Below are positions 1-9,861 of a DNA stretch of 64,000 nt, one piece after another (position 1 is the stretch's first letter; each line of letters begins with the position of its first letter). Made by a program: the position numbers and the translations under genes. The notes beneath the pieces were generated by a model that had not been told where the DNA came from, did no database searches, and saw only the letters and a program-made list of their open reading frames with translations. Source of the DNA: Saccharomonospora sp. CUA-673. GTDB taxonomy: Bacteria; Actinomycetota; Actinomycetes; Mycobacteriales; Pseudonocardiaceae. Location of the stretch: positions 1-64,000 of the forward strand of contig NZ_MKKE01000014.1 in the NCBI RefSeq assembly GCF_001942305.1, given 5' to 3'.

Positions 1-183
1 ACGGGATGACACTTCGCTGGGGCGGATTTGTGTGTGGGGTCTGGGGTGGTTGGCGGGGTTGCCTTGCTTCGCTTCGGCGGTGGCGGTATTTGGGGTGGCG
101 GTGGTGGGGTTACTTCGCGTGGTGGTTCTTTGTCATGCTTGTGGGTGGTGTTTGTCGATCAATTGTTCGGTATAGTTGGTTGC
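1..183. other. T/G-rich leader before the HNH gene
   Basis: This stretch is strongly G/T-rich on the + strand (runs such as ggggtggttggcgggg). A reading frame stays open through it, but the translation is a low-complexity Gly/Trp/Val string, so I treat it as untranslated leader of the HNH gene. The less GC-rich segment at 150-183 (gatcaattgttcggtatag) is the best place for a promoter. Confidence 0.4.
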
Positions 184-1410
184 GTGACAGATATTGAGGG
201 GATCGTTGATCGGGCTCGCTCGGTGCTTGCTTTGCGGGCTCGGGCTGATGCTGCTGAGGTGTCGTTTCTTGCTTCGCTCGATGACGGCGCGTCGTCGGAT
301 TCGGTGGAACGGCGGTCGTTGGCTGAGGCGTTGGCGCCTGAGCTTCGGCTTTCTCCGCAGGGTGTTCTTGATCGGATTCATACCGCTTTGGCTTTGACTT
401 ATCGCATGCCTCGGCTGTTGCAGGCTATGCGCGAGGGGCAGGTGGATCGGTATTGCGCCGAGCGGGTGCTGAATACTGTTGCGCCGGTTTCTGATGCTGA
501 TGCGCTCGAAGTGGACCGGCGGCTTGAGGAGAAGCTTTCCCGTCTGCCTCTGACGGCGTGGCAGCCTCGGAATATGGCTTGGCATGCTTCGCAGATCGTC
601 AAGCAGGTTGATCCTGGTGCTGAGACCGCTGCTGCTCGCATGGCGCACGAAGGTCGCAAGGTCACGCTCGACCACGGCGTTTATGCCCAGTCGCGGATCT
701 CGGCCGACCTGCCGTCCGACGTTGCCTCGGCCGCGTACGCGCGCGTCGACGCCATGGCTCGCAAGCTGCGGCTCGCCGACTCCTCACGCAACCTCGACCA
801 ACTACGCGCCGACGTGTTCGCCGACCTGCTGCTCGGCAACGATCCCGGCGTCACCGTGCCCCAGTCGGCGGCGATGGTCTATCTCCACATGCCCATCGAC
901 ACCGCACTGTCGATGTCCGAGACGGGCGCATCGATCGACGGCATCGGGCCGGTCCCGGCCGCGTACGCGCGCGAGATCATGACCAACCCCAAGTCGGTCT
1001 GGCGCAAAGTCCTCTGTGACCCGGCCACCGGGAACCCGGTTGACCTGGGCCGATCGTCCTATCGTCCGAATTCGACGATCCGCAAGCTGGTCGAGGTGCG
1101 CGACCGGATGTGCATCGTCCCGTGGTGCCGTAGGCCTGCCCGGCACTGCGACTTCGACCACCAACAACAGTGGGCCAAGGACAACGGCTCGACGTCCACG
1201 GATAACGCCGCACCTCGATGCCGCAAACACCACCGGCTCAAGAACGCCCCGGGCTGGATCCAGGACTACGACCCCATCCACGGCACATCCTCGACAACGA
1301 CCCCGCTCGGCATCACCTACACCGACAAACGCGAAACCGTCCTGCCACCACGATCGCCCGAAACCGACGACGCGGACGACCCACCCGACCTCGAACCGCC
1401 GCCGTTCTAG
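184..1410 (+). CDS. DUF222 / HNH endonuclease domain protein (13E12 type)
   Basis: A 408-residue protein of the DUF222 plus C-terminal HNH type that is repeated in many actinobacterial genomes (REP13E12 in mycobacteria). The helical DUF222 part fills the first ~300 residues. The HNH nuclease motif follows at about 309-353, with CxxPxC, a DFDH segment and RCRKHHRLKN. The GTG at 184 is chosen because the protein-like sequence starts there; the open frame further upstream is low complexity. The stop overlaps the stop of the convergent PhaC-like gene by two bases. The first ~480 bases use many T-ending codons while the rest is almost all C/G-ending, which suggests a chimera between two copies. 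The cellular role is unknown; members are linked to mobile or repeated elements. Confidence 0.85.
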   Translation: MTDIEGIVDRARSVLALRARADAAEVSFLASLDDGASSDSVERRSLAEALAPELRLSPQGVLDRIHTALALTYRMPRLLQAMREGQVDRYCAERVLNTVAPVSDADALEVDRRLEEKLSRLPLTAWQPRNMAWHASQIVKQVDPGAETAAARMAHEGRKVTLDHGVYAQSRISADLPSDVASAAYARVDAMARKLRLADSSRNLDQLRADVFADLLLGNDPGVTVPQSAAMVYLHMPIDTALSMSETGASIDGIGPVPAAYAREIMTNPKSVWRKVLCDPATGNPVDLGRSSYRPNSTIRKLVEVRDRMCIVPWCRRPARHCDFDHQQQWAKDNGSTSTDNAAPRCRKHHRLKNAPGWIQDYDPIHGTSSTTTPLGITYTDKRETVLPPRSPETDDADDPPDLEPPPF

Positions 1411-2480
1411 GCGTGGTCGTCCAGGAATTCGTCGATATGGCGCCACGTCGTCGTACGGGCACGCCTGCCCGTCAGCACACCCAGGTGGCCACCCGGCGCC
1501 ACCCGGAAACGCACCTCGGGGGCGTGATCCAACAGGCCCACCAGACGCTCGACCGCGCGGCGCGGCGCGATGCTGTCGGTCTCGCCGGCGACCACCAACG
1601 TCGGAACGTCCAGTTTGGACAACGAAATGGTGCGGCCGTCGAGGGCGAACGCGCCCTCGGCCAGGTCGTTGGCGCGGAAGAAACGGTGGTACAACTGGCC
1701 GAACGTCCGACCGGGGTAGGCCGCCATGTTCGACATGAAATGGTCCACCGCCTCGATCTGCGCCAGGAAGTCGCGGTCGTTCAGGTTTCGCAGGATCGCC
1801 AGCGGCTTCGTGATCTCCTTCTCGAAACCCGTCGCCCGGAACACCCGCGACACCACGGCCGACGGCGCACCACCCAACATGCGATAGAACGGCGTGAGGA
1901 TGTGCCCGCCCGTGACCTCGACCAACGGGCGGAACGGCGCCACCAACGGAATCGCCGTGTAATCGAAGGGCGCGGAGACCGTCGTCAACGAGGCGACCGG
2001 CAGATCCGGCTGATCGGACAACGTCAACACCGAGAAGATGCCGCCCAAACACCACGACACGACGTGCACCGGCACGCCACCGGCATCGTCGCTGGCCTTA
2101 CGGATCGCCCGCGGCAACACCTCGTCGACCCAATGCTCGATCCCCAGATTCCGATCGGAGAACGCCACACTGCCGTAGTCGACCAGATACGTCCGGCGCC
2201 CACCCTCCACAAGGTGCTCCGCCAGACTGCACCCGCGCCGCAGATCGAAACACAACGCCGGCGCCGCCAACGGCGGCACCAACAACACCGGCGCACCCGA
2301 CGGCGGACCGTCCGGACCCGTCATCCGATACACCGACCGGTTCGGCCCCCGATCGATCAACACCCGAGGCAACGGCCGCAGATCCGCGACACCGCCCCTG
2401 GCGACCTTGTCCCGCACATTCGTCGCCACATCGGTCGCCACCGAAGCCAGCTGGGACGGGAGCTCCACCAACACCGACAC
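1407..2480 (-). CDS. PhaC-like alpha/beta hydrolase (poly-3-hydroxyalkanoate synthase family)
   Basis: This 357-residue protein has the PHA-synthase lipase-like box SWCLGG with the nucleophile Cys at about 144, an acid in GETDSIAP (Asp ~302) and a GGHLGV histidine (~332). That is the Cys-Asp-His triad of PhaC enzymes, which polymerise 3-hydroxyacyl-CoA. The length is like the catalytic subunit of class III synthases and shorter than class I (~560-600). No PhaE, PhaB or phasin gene is near, so it may instead be one of the stand-alone actinobacterial PhaC-like hydrolases of unknown substrate. It starts at GTG 27 bp after the methionine aminopeptidase stop on the same strand, so the two are probably co-transcribed. 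Confidence 0.8.
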   Translation of the reverse strand: MSVLVELPSQLASVATDVATNVRDKVARGGVADLRPLPRVLIDRGPNRSVYRMTGPDGPPSGAPVLLVPPLAAPALCFDLRRGCSLAEHLVEGGRRTYLVDYGSVAFSDRNLGIEHWVDEVLPRAIRKASDDAGGVPVHVVSWCLGGIFSVLTLSDQPDLPVASLTTVSAPFDYTAIPLVAPFRPLVEVTGGHILTPFYRMLGGAPSAVVSRVFRATGFEKEITKPLAILRNLNDRDFLAQIEAVDHFMSNMAAYPGRTFGQLYHRFFRANDLAEGAFALDGRTISLSKLDVPTLVVAGETDSIAPRRAVERLVGLLDHAPEVRFRVAPGGHLGVLTGRRARTTTWRHIDEFLDDHA

Positions 2481-2507
2481 CTCCAGCCAGCTCGTCTCGA
2501 CAAGGCC

Positions 2508-3274
2508 CTACGGAACAGGCGTGAGAATACGCGCGTCGCCCTCGGTGATCGCGATCGTGTGCTCACTGTGCGCAGTACGCGACCCGTCCGCCGACCGGAT
2601 CGTCCACCCGTCCGGGTCGTACACGATCCGATCCGTCCCCGCCGCGAACCACGGCTCGATCGCGAGCGTCAACCCCGGCCGCAACACCATGCCCCGACCC
2701 GGCCGGCCACTGTTCGGCACATGCGGATCCTCATGCATCGTGCGCCCCAAGCCGTGCCCACCGAACTCCGTGTTCACCGGGTAGCCGTACCGCCGTGCCA
2801 CCTCGCCGATCGCCGCCGACACGTCACCGAGCCGGTTGCCCGGACGCGCCGCCGCGATCGCCTCGTCCACGCCCGCTCGGTCGCCTCGATCAAGCGCTGA
2901 TCCTCCGGACGCGGCGTACCCACGATCACCGTGCGTGCCGAATCGGCCACCCAGCCGTCGATCGACACCGCCATGTCCATCGTCAACACATCGCCGTCGC
3001 GCAGCTCGTAGTCGTGCGGCAACCCGTGCAACACCGCGTCGTTCACCGACAGGCAGACCACGTTGCGGAACGGGCCCTCCCCGAACGACGGCGCATAGTC
3101 CCAGTAGCAGGACTCCGCACCCCGATGCTTGATCATGTCCCGCGCGCGATGCTCCAGGTCCAGCACGTTCACCCCCGGCTCGGCCCTGGCAACCAGGTCG
3201 GCGAGCACGTCCGCCACGAACGCACCGGTCACCGCCATCGCCTCGACCTCGGCCGCCGTCTTCAGCTCCACCAT
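2508..3274 (-). CDS. map: Type I methionine aminopeptidase (frame broken once)
   Basis: This removes the initiator methionine from new proteins and uses a two-metal site. Metal-ligand regions are visible: SCYWDYAPSFGEGP and LTMDMAVSIDGWVADSARTV in the N-terminal part, then GGHGLGRTMHEDPHVPN and LAIEPWF further on. The N-terminal part (from ATG 3274, MVELKTAAEVEAM) and the C-terminal part lie in different frames. They join at about 2870, where ERALDEAIAAARPGN is restored by adding one base (gcgtgg to gcgctgg). Restored length is 255 residues, normal for the family. One of many single-base losses in this window and probably not a real pseudogene. Likely an operon with the downstream PhaC-like gene. 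Confidence 0.85.
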
Positions 3275-3363
3275 CGCCCGACTCCTCCGCCACGCAAACG
3301 CTCGCCACCTGTCTCGAATACCTATACCGGTATTTCTATCACAGTCGACGGCCAGTACGACGC

Positions 3364-4517
3364 TCACGTCAGGCCCAGCTCCCGCGCGATCAACATCCGC
3401 TGCACCTCGCTCGTGCCCTCGCCGACCTCGAGGATCTTGGCGTCCCGGTAGAACCGGCCCACCGGGAACTCGTTCATGAACCCGTAGCCGCCGAAGATCT
3501 GCGTCGCATCGCGCGCGTTGTCCATCGCCGCGTTCGACGACACCAGCTTGGCGATCGCGGCCTCCTTCTTGAACGGCTCGCCGCGCAGCATCTTCGCCGC
3601 CGCCTGGTAGTACGCCAGCCGCGCCGTGTGCGCCCGCGTCTCCATGTCCGCGATCTTGAACTGCATCGCCTGATACGCGCCGATCTTGTTGCCGAACGCC
3701 TCCCGCTCGTCGACGTACCGCAGGCATTCGTCGACACACCCCTGCGCCAGACCGACACTCAACGCGGCGATCGCGATCCGGCCCTCGTCCAGGATCTGCA
3801 GGAACTGCGCGTAGCCGCGGCCCTGCTCGCCGAGCAGGTTCTCCGCAGCACCCGGCAGTCGTCGAACGCCAGCTCGTGCGTGTCCGAACAGTTCCAGCCG
3901 ACCTTCGAGTACTTCGGCGCGACCGTGAACCCGGGCGTGCCCGACGGCACCAGGATCGCCGAGATCTCCTTGCCACCACCGGATTTCGTACCCGTCACCG
4001 CGGTGACCGTGACGACACGCGTGATGTCGGTGCCCGAGTTCGTGATGAACGACTTGCTGCCGTTGATCACCCACGAGTCCCCGTCGATCCGGGCATTCGT
4101 CCTCGTCGCGCCCGCGTCCGAACCGCCGCCCGGCTCGGTCAGGCCGAACGCGCCCAGCGCCTCGCCCGAGCACAGCGCAGGCAACCACTGCCGCTTCTGC
4201 TCCTCGGTACCGAACCGATAGATCGGCATCGCGCCGAGCGAGACGCCGGCCTCGACCGTCACCGCCACCGACGAATCGACCCTGGCCAGCTCCTCCAACG
4301 TCAGGCACAGGGCGAAGTAGTCGCCGCCCATCCCGCCGTACTCCTCGGGGAACGGCAGGCCGAACAGGCCCATCTCGCCCATCTTCGCCACGATCTCGTA
4401 GGGGAACTCCTCACGGATGTAGAAGTCCCCGATCACCGGCTTCACCTCGGACTGGGCGAAGTCGTGAACCGTCTTGCGCAGCGCCTCGTACTCGTCGTCG
4501 AGCCTGAAGTCGATCAT
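3364..4517 (-). CDS. Acyl-CoA dehydrogenase, FadE19 / isovaleryl-CoA dehydrogenase-like (frame broken once)
   Basis: Flavin-dependent acyl-CoA dehydrogenase. The N-terminal part starts at ATG 4517 ([17 protein letters not shown]) and contains the FAD/substrate signature [15 protein letters not shown]. The C-terminal part has [18 protein letters not shown] and [15 protein letters not shown], where the Glu fits the catalytic base of this family. The parts change frame near 3849; one extra base restores [14 protein letters not shown]. Restored length is 384 residues, typical. The ATG overlaps the stop of the biotin carboxylase gene by 4 bp. The order matches the mycobacterial accD1-accA1-fadE19 cluster, so the likely substrate is isovaleryl-CoA or another branched short acyl-CoA in leucine breakdown. 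The substrate is inferred from context. Confidence 0.85.
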
Positions 4518-6487
4518 GATGTCTGCTCCCGAGGGGTGACCAGTGCGAGCTTCTCGTCCAGCGCGACCTGCTGGCCCGCCTGAACGCACAGCTCGGCGAC
4601 GACGCCGTCGACCGGCGCCGTGATCGTGTGTTCCATCTTCATCGCCTCGACGACCGCCAGCGGCGTGCCCGCCGTGACCTCGTCGCCCGCGGCGACCTTC
4701 ACCACGAGGACCGTGCCCGGCATCGGGCTCGTCACCGGCCCGCCCTCGACGTCCTCGGCCTGTCCGGCCAGCAGATTCGGCCGCTCCCCCACCACGACCG
4801 TCACGCCGGCCCGGCCGAACCACACGCCTCCGTCCGGCTGTTCGGCCCTGGCATAACGCAGATACCGCCCGCCACAGTGGACGGACAGGGTGCCGCCGGT
4901 CCGCTCCGCCGACGCGGCCACCGGTTCGCCGTCCACGCCGACCGTGACCACGGCCTCGGCCGACGAACCCCGCACGCGCACCAGACGTTCGACGCCGTCG
5001 GCGTGCAGCAGGAACGTCACGCCCGCCTCGCCGCCGGCACGCCATCCGCTCGGCACGTCCCACGGGTCCACGACGGGTCCCGCCGGTTCCAGCGCGAGGA
5101 GCCGGTCGAGGGCCGCGGCGACGAAGAAGTCGTCCGGAACGTCGACGGCGGTCAGCTCGTCCAGCTTGCGCTCGACCAGTCCGGTGTCGAGCCGCCCTTC
5201 GCGCACGTCGGCGTCGGACAGCAGACGGCGCAGGAAGTCCACATTGGTCCGCAACCCGAGAACCGCGGTATCGGCGAGCGCCCGATCGAGACGATGCAGC
5301 GCCGCGGCGCGGTCCGGGCCCCACGCGATGACCTTGGCCAGCATCGGGTCGTAGTCCGACGACCCGGGTGCCCTCCGCGATGCCGGAGTCGACGCGAACG
5401 TACGGGCTGCGCGGCTCGGCCAGCCCCACCACCGTGCCGCCCGTGGGCACGAAACCGCGGGCGGGATCCTCGGCGTACACCCGCGCCTCCACGGCGTGCC
5501 CGTCCAGCCGGACGTCGTCCTGGCGCAGCGTCAACCGTTCGCCCGCGGCGACCCGTACCTGCCATTCGACCAGGTCGACACCCGTGACCTGCTCGGTCAC
5601 CGGATGCTCCACCTGCAGGCGGGTGTTCATCTCCATGAAGAAGAACTCGTCAGGGTCGGTCGCCGACACGATGAACTCGACCGTGCCCGCGCCGACGTAG
5701 CCGACGGACCGAGCGGCCTGCGCCGCCGACTCGCCCATGCGCGCGCGGGCGGCGTCGTCCAGCAGCGGCGACGGTGCCTCCTCGACGATCTTCTGGTGCC
5801 GTCGTTGCAGACTGCACTCCCGCTCGCCGAGATGCAGCACCGTGCCGTGCGTATCGGCCAGGACCTGCACCTCGATGTGCCGGGGCGTGTCGACGAACCG
5901 TTCGATGAGCAGCCGGTCGTCGCCGAAGCGCCGCGCGCCTCGCGCCGGGCCGCCTCGACCGCGTCCGCCAACTCCGCCGGTTCGGTGACCAGGCGCATAC
6001 CCTTGCCGCCACCGCCCGCGGACGGCTTGAGCAGCAGGGGGTAGCCGACCTCCGCCGCCGCTGCCGCGACATCGTCCACATCGGACTGTCCGGGAACGAC
6101 GGGCACACCGGCGGCCGACACCGTCTCCTTGGCCCGGATCTTGTCGCCCATCGCGTCGATCGCGCCCGGCGGCGGGCCGATGAACACGATCCCCGCCTCC
6201 GCGCACGCCGCCGCGAAGGCCGCGTTCTCGGCCAGGAAACCGTAACCCGGGTGCACCGCCTGCGCGCCCGTCTCGACGGCGGCGCGCACGACGTCCGGAA
6301 CGGACAGATAGCTCCGCGCCGCCTCGGCCGGGCCGAGGTGCACCGCGACGTCGGCCTCACGCACGTGCCGCGCGCCCGCGTCGGCGTCGCTGTACACCGC
6401 GACCGACCGGATTCCCATGCGCCGCAACGTCGCGATGACCCGCACCGCGATCTCACCGCGGTTCGCGACCAGCACCGTGTCGAACAT
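4514..6487 (-). CDS. accA1: Acyl-CoA carboxylase alpha subunit: biotin carboxylase + BCCP (frame broken twice)
   Basis: This is the biotin-carboxylating subunit of an acyl-CoA carboxylase. Biotin carboxylase motifs include [14 protein letters not shown] at the start, the ATP-grasp loop [12 protein letters not shown] and [17 protein letters not shown]. The C-terminal biotin carrier domain ends with EAMKMEH, whose Lys is biotinylated. The frame changes near 5929 (one base short) and back near 5362 (two short or one extra), so the first and third parts share a frame. Restored length is about 658 residues, normal. The start is ATG 6487; an in-frame GTG at 6517 would add ten residues. It sits between the beta subunit and the acyl-CoA dehydrogenase, as in the leucine-pathway methylcrotonyl-CoA carboxylase cluster. 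Confidence 0.87.
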
Positions 6488-6520
6488 TGCCGCACCGACC
6501 TCTCCCACAGCAGCCACCCC

Positions 6521-8134
6521 TCACATCCGGAAGACGCCGTAGCCGACGGGCTCGAGCGGGGCGTTGGCCGACGCCGACAGCGCCAGCCCCAGCACCGTGC
6601 GCGTGTCCGCCGGGTCGATGACGCCGTCGTCCCACAGCCGCGCCGTCGAGTAGTACGGGTTGCCCTGCTCCTCGTACTGCTCGCGGATCGGGTCCTTGAA
6701 CGCTTCCTCGTCGTCGGCGGGCCATTCGTCGCCGCGCGCCTCGATCGCGTCGCGGCGCACCGTGGCCAGCACCGAGGCCGCCTGCTCGCCGCCCATGACG
6801 GAGATCCGGGCGTTCGGCCACATCCACAGGAAGCGCGGCGAGTACGCCCGGCCGCACATCGAGTAGTTGCCCGCGCCGAACGAACCGCCGATGATCACGG
6901 TGAACTTCGGCACCCGCGCGCAGGCGACGGCCGTGACCATCTTGGCGCCGTGCTTGGCGATCCCGCCTGCCTCGTAGTCCTTGCCGACCATGAAGCCGGT
7001 GATGTTCTGCAGGAAGACCAACGGGATCGAGCGCTTGTCGCACAGTTCGATGAAGTGCGCGCCCTTCATCGCCGACTCGGCGAACAGCACGCCGTTGTTG
7101 GCGATGATGCCCACCGGATGCCCGTGGATGCGGGCGAACCCGGTGACGAGCGTCGTGCCGTACTCCTTCTTGAACTCGGCGAACCGGCTGCCGTCGACGA
7201 CCCGCGCGATCACCTCGCGCATGTCGTAGGGCGTGCGCGAATCGGTGGGGACGACGCCGTAGAGCTCGCGCGGGTCGACCGCGGGCTCCTCGGTGGGCGC
7301 GACGTCCCAGGGCTGCGGCTCGCGCGGGCCGAGCGTGGACACGATCGACCGGACCTTGCGCAACGCGTCCGCGTCGTCGGCGGCCAGGTGGTCGGTCACC
7401 CCGGACTGTCGCGAGTGGACGTCGCCGCCGCCGAGCTCCTCGGCGGTGACGACCTCGCCGGTCGCCGCCTTCACCAGCGGCGGCCCGCCGAGGAAGATCG
7501 TGCCCTGGTTGCGCACGATCACGGCCTCGTCGCTCATCGCCGGGACGTACGCCCCGCCCGCGGTGCAGGAACCGAGCACGGCGGCGATCTGCGGAATCCC
7601 GCGCGCCGACATCGTGGCCTGGTTGTAGAAGATGCGGCCGAAGTGCTCACGGTCGGGGAACACCTCGTCCTGCCGCGGCAGGAACGCACCGCCCGAGTCG
7701 ACGAGGTAGATGCACGGCAGATTGTTGTGCAACGCCACTTCCTGGGCGCGCAGGTGCTTCTTGACCGTCACCGGGTAGTAGGTGCCGCCCTTGACGGTGG
7801 CGTCGTTGGCGACGATGACGCACTCCCGACCGGACACGCGGCCGATACCGGTGATGATGCCGGCCGCCGGCGCCTCGTCGTCGTACATGCCGGTGGCGGC
7901 GAGCCCGGAGAGCTCGAGGAAAGGCGACCCGGGGTCGAGCAGCGCGTCGACCCGGTCGCGCGGCAGCAGCTTGCCACGTTCCACATGACGGGAGCGCGAC
8001 CTCTCGGGGCCGCCCAGCCGCGCGGCGGCGAGCCGCTTCCGCAGATCTTCGACCAGCTCACCGTGTCCTGCGACGTTGCGGGAGAACGCCTCCGAGCGAG
8101 GATCGGCGTGGGTGGTGAGCGCCGGACCGTCCAT
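6521..8134 (-). CDS. accD1: Acyl-CoA carboxylase beta subunit (methylcrotonyl-CoA carboxylase-like)
   Basis: A 537-residue carboxyltransferase. It is intact and shows the crotonase-fold oxyanion regions [17 protein letters not shown] and [16 protein letters not shown], plus [19 protein letters not shown]. These are typical of the methylcrotonyl/geranyl-CoA carboxylase branch rather than PccB. It transfers carboxyl from biotin on the alpha subunit to the acyl-CoA. It is the first gene of the operon accD1-accA1-acyl-CoA dehydrogenase, with a double TetR-type operator just upstream of its start. Together these genes would carry isovaleryl-CoA to 3-methylglutaconyl-CoA. Substrate preference is inferred from sequence type and gene order. 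Confidence 0.88.
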   Translation of the reverse strand: MDGPALTTHADPRSEAFSRNVAGHGELVEDLRKRLAAARLGGPERSRSRHVERGKLLPRDRVDALLDPGSPFLELSGLAATGMYDDEAPAAGIITGIGRVSGRECVIVANDATVKGGTYYPVTVKKHLRAQEVALHNNLPCIYLVDSGGAFLPRQDEVFPDREHFGRIFYNQATMSARGIPQIAAVLGSCTAGGAYVPAMSDEAVIVRNQGTIFLGGPPLVKAATGEVVTAEELGGGDVHSRQSGVTDHLAADDADALRKVRSIVSTLGPREPQPWDVAPTEEPAVDPRELYGVVPTDSRTPYDMREVIARVVDGSRFAEFKKEYGTTLVTGFARIHGHPVGIIANNGVLFAESAMKGAHFIELCDKRSIPLVFLQNITGFMVGKDYEAGGIAKHGAKMVTAVACARVPKFTVIIGGSFGAGNYSMCGRAYSPRFLWMWPNARISVMGGEQAASVLATVRRDAIEARGDEWPADDEEAFKDPIREQYEEQGNPYYSTARLWDDGVIDPADTRTVLGLALSASANAPLEPVGYGVFRM

Positions 8135-8140
8135 GACACA

Positions 8141-8198
8141 CCTCAGGGTTAGCAGCCGTTAACACCAGACTCGATGTTAGCGGCTACTAACCCTGAGG
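8141..8198. promoter_or_regulatory. Double TetR-type operator upstream of the acc operon
   Basis: Two 16 bp sites, GTTAGCAGCCGTTAAC (8148-8163) and GTTAGCGGCTACTAAC (8176-8191), share the form GTTAGC-N4-(G/A)YTAAC. Together they form a larger imperfect inverted repeat with ~24 bp arms (8141-8164 against 8175-8198). They lie 13-57 bp upstream of the accD1 start at 8134. The same motif precedes the TetR gene at 9159. The binding protein is inferred to be that TetR. Confidence 0.75.
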
Positions 8199-8243
8199 TC
8201 CAGCCTGCTCGCCGTCGCCCTGAACGAGGACGCCGACGGGAAC

Positions 8244-9041
8244 TCAGCCCATGGCGCTCTGCAACGCGGGCAGATACCCGGAGGCCTGACCCGCCACGTT
8301 CGGGTGGTACGACTCGTCGACCGGCCACGTGACGCTGTTGAGCCACCAGTCGGCCGAGCAGATCTCGTGCCCGGTGAAGTTGGGCCGCACGTCGACGAAG
8401 GTGAAACCGGCCGCGGACGCCCGCGCCTCGGTCACCTCGGCGAGCTTGTCGGCCCCGGAGTTGATCGCCTCGCGCTTGGTGTCACTGAGGCCGGCGTTGC
8501 ACGAACCGCCGATCTCGTAGAAGCGCGGGTAGCCGAGCACGTAGACCTCGGCGTTCGGCGAGTTGGCGCTGATCGCCGCGTAGACGTCGTCGAGCAGCCC
8601 GGGAAGCGTGTCGTCCGCGTAGGACTTGGCCTCCTCGACCCGGTTGATGCAGCCCTGGTCGGAACTGGTCGTGCAGGAGATCATGACATCGGTGAACCCC
8701 GCGTCGTTGCCGCCGACCGACACCGTGACCAGATCGGTGTCGGCGGACAGGGAATCGGTCTGGCTCACCACGTCGCCCGTGCGGGCGCCGAGGCAGGCCA
8801 CGAAGGTGAAGTCGCCGACACCGGCCTCGTCGGCGTACAGCTGAGGGAAGGCGTTGGCACTGCGTTTGCAGTTGCCCGAATCGCCGTAGGCACCGGCGCC
8901 CACGCCACTGGAGTAGGAGTCGCCGAGGGCGACGTAGCTGTCGTATGCGGTCGTTTCCGCCGCGCCCGCCGTGGTCGCACCACCGACCAGTGCCAGACAG
9001 GCGATCATCGCGGTGCCCAGAAGACGGGAACCCTTGACCAT
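8244..9041 (-). CDS. Secreted SGNH-family esterase/lipase
   Basis: A 265-residue secreted hydrolase of the GDSL/SGNH family. It has a clear signal peptide (basic start, hydrophobic core ending in AGAAE). Block I is GDSYSSG (nucleophile Ser), block III GGNDAG, and the catalytic His is in the C-terminal DESYHPN. Paired cysteines (e.g. SGNCKRS/VACLG) suit an exported, disulfide-bonded enzyme like streptomycete esterases. ATG 9041 is chosen because AAAGG lies 8-12 bases upstream; a GTG three codons earlier is possible. The acyl substrate cannot be told from the sequence. It is monocistronic and separates the acc operon from its presumed TetR. Confidence 0.87.
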   Translation of the reverse strand: MVKGSRLLGTAMIACLALVGGATTAGAAETTAYDSYVALGDSYSSGVGAGAYGDSGNCKRSANAFPQLYADEAGVGDFTFVACLGARTGDVVSQTDSLSADTDLVTVSVGGNDAGFTDVMISCTTSSDQGCINRVEEAKSYADDTLPGLLDDVYAAISANSPNAEVYVLGYPRFYEIGGSCNAGLSDTKREAINSGADKLAEVTEARASAAGFTFVDVRPNFTGHEICSADWWLNSVTWPVDESYHPNVAGQASGYLPALQSAMG

Positions 9042-9158
9042 GAGGGCCACCTTTCCGTTTGCCGTTGGCCGACAAAACGAATATCAGTGGTCCACGTCTC
9101 GGCCGAGGGTTCGGCGCGGAGTTACACCTCATGGCGCAGGACGTAAGTCGGGGCAGAT

Positions 9159-9174
9159 GTTAGCGTTCGCTAAC
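9159..9174. promoter_or_regulatory. TetR auto-operator
   Basis: The perfect palindrome GTTAGCG-TT-CGCTAAC lies 21 bp upstream of the TetR start codon. It has the same half-sites as the pair upstream of accD1, so autoregulation is likely. Confidence 0.75.
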
Positions 9175-9195
9175 TGTTTCCCGTATGATGGGCCG

Positions 9196-9801
9196 ATGAT
9201 CACGGGCTCGACTCCGAGGGACGATAACGACGCTCGTGCGCGCGTGAAACCGTCCCGGCGTGATCAGATCCTCGCCGCGGCCGCGGAGTTGTTCGCCCAG
9301 CACGGCTTCCGCGGCGTCGGGATCGACGACATCGGCGCGGCCGTCGGCATCACCGGCCCCGCACTCTACCGGCACTTCCGGAGCAAGGACGCCATGCTGG
9401 GCGAAATGCTGACCAAGATCAGCGAGTACCTGCTCGCCGGTGGCACCGCACGCCTGGAACGCGACGGCGACCCCGACGAGATCCTCGCCGGCCTCGTGCG
9501 CTTCCACGTCGACTTCGCCCTGAAGCAGCCCGCGCTGATCACCGTGCAGGAACGCAGCCTCGCCAGCCTCGCCGACGACGACCGTCGCACGGTCCGGGGA
9601 ATTCAGCGTCGCTACGTCGAGGTGTGGGTCTCGGCCGTGCGGGCCGCGGTGCCGCGACTCGACGAGGCAGGCGCCCGATCGGCCGCACACGCCGTGTTCG
9701 GCCTGATGAACTCCACCCCGTACCACCGCCACCTGCCCGACGACGAGCTCGCCGAACTGCTCATCCGGCTCGCGCTCGGGGCGCTGTACGCCGCCAAGTA
9801 A
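9196..9801 (+). CDS. TetR-family repressor, probable regulator of the acc operon
   Basis: A 201-residue TetR-type regulator. The N-terminal helix-turn-helix is classic: RRDQILAAAAELFAQHGFRGVGIDDIGAAVGITGPALYRHF, where residues ~45-60 form the recognition helix. The C-terminal two thirds is the ligand-binding and dimer domain; the ligand is unknown. The gene is preceded by a perfect palindrome that recurs twice in front of accD1, so it most likely represses itself and the leucine-type acyl-CoA degradation operon and is released by an acyl-CoA. TetR regulators also accompany this operon in mycobacteria. ATG 9196 is chosen since it lies just downstream of the operator and begins the conserved region. 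Confidence 0.87.
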   Translation: MITGSTPRDDNDARARVKPSRRDQILAAAAELFAQHGFRGVGIDDIGAAVGITGPALYRHFRSKDAMLGEMLTKISEYLLAGGTARLERDGDPDEILAGLVRFHVDFALKQPALITVQERSLASLADDDRRTVRGIQRRYVEVWVSAVRAAVPRLDEAGARSAAHAVFGLMNSTPYHRHLPDDELAELLIRLALGALYAAK

Positions 9802-9861
9802 CCGCCGTGCGGGCATGATCACCCCTGCGGCGCGCGACGATCACACCGACTCTGGTGTTTG

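Noticed and set aside
1218-2900. A 560-codon + strand frame across the HNH end, PhaC-like and map genes
   Set aside because: Extremely rich in Arg/His/Pro, no start signal, and it crosses three genes supported on their own strands.
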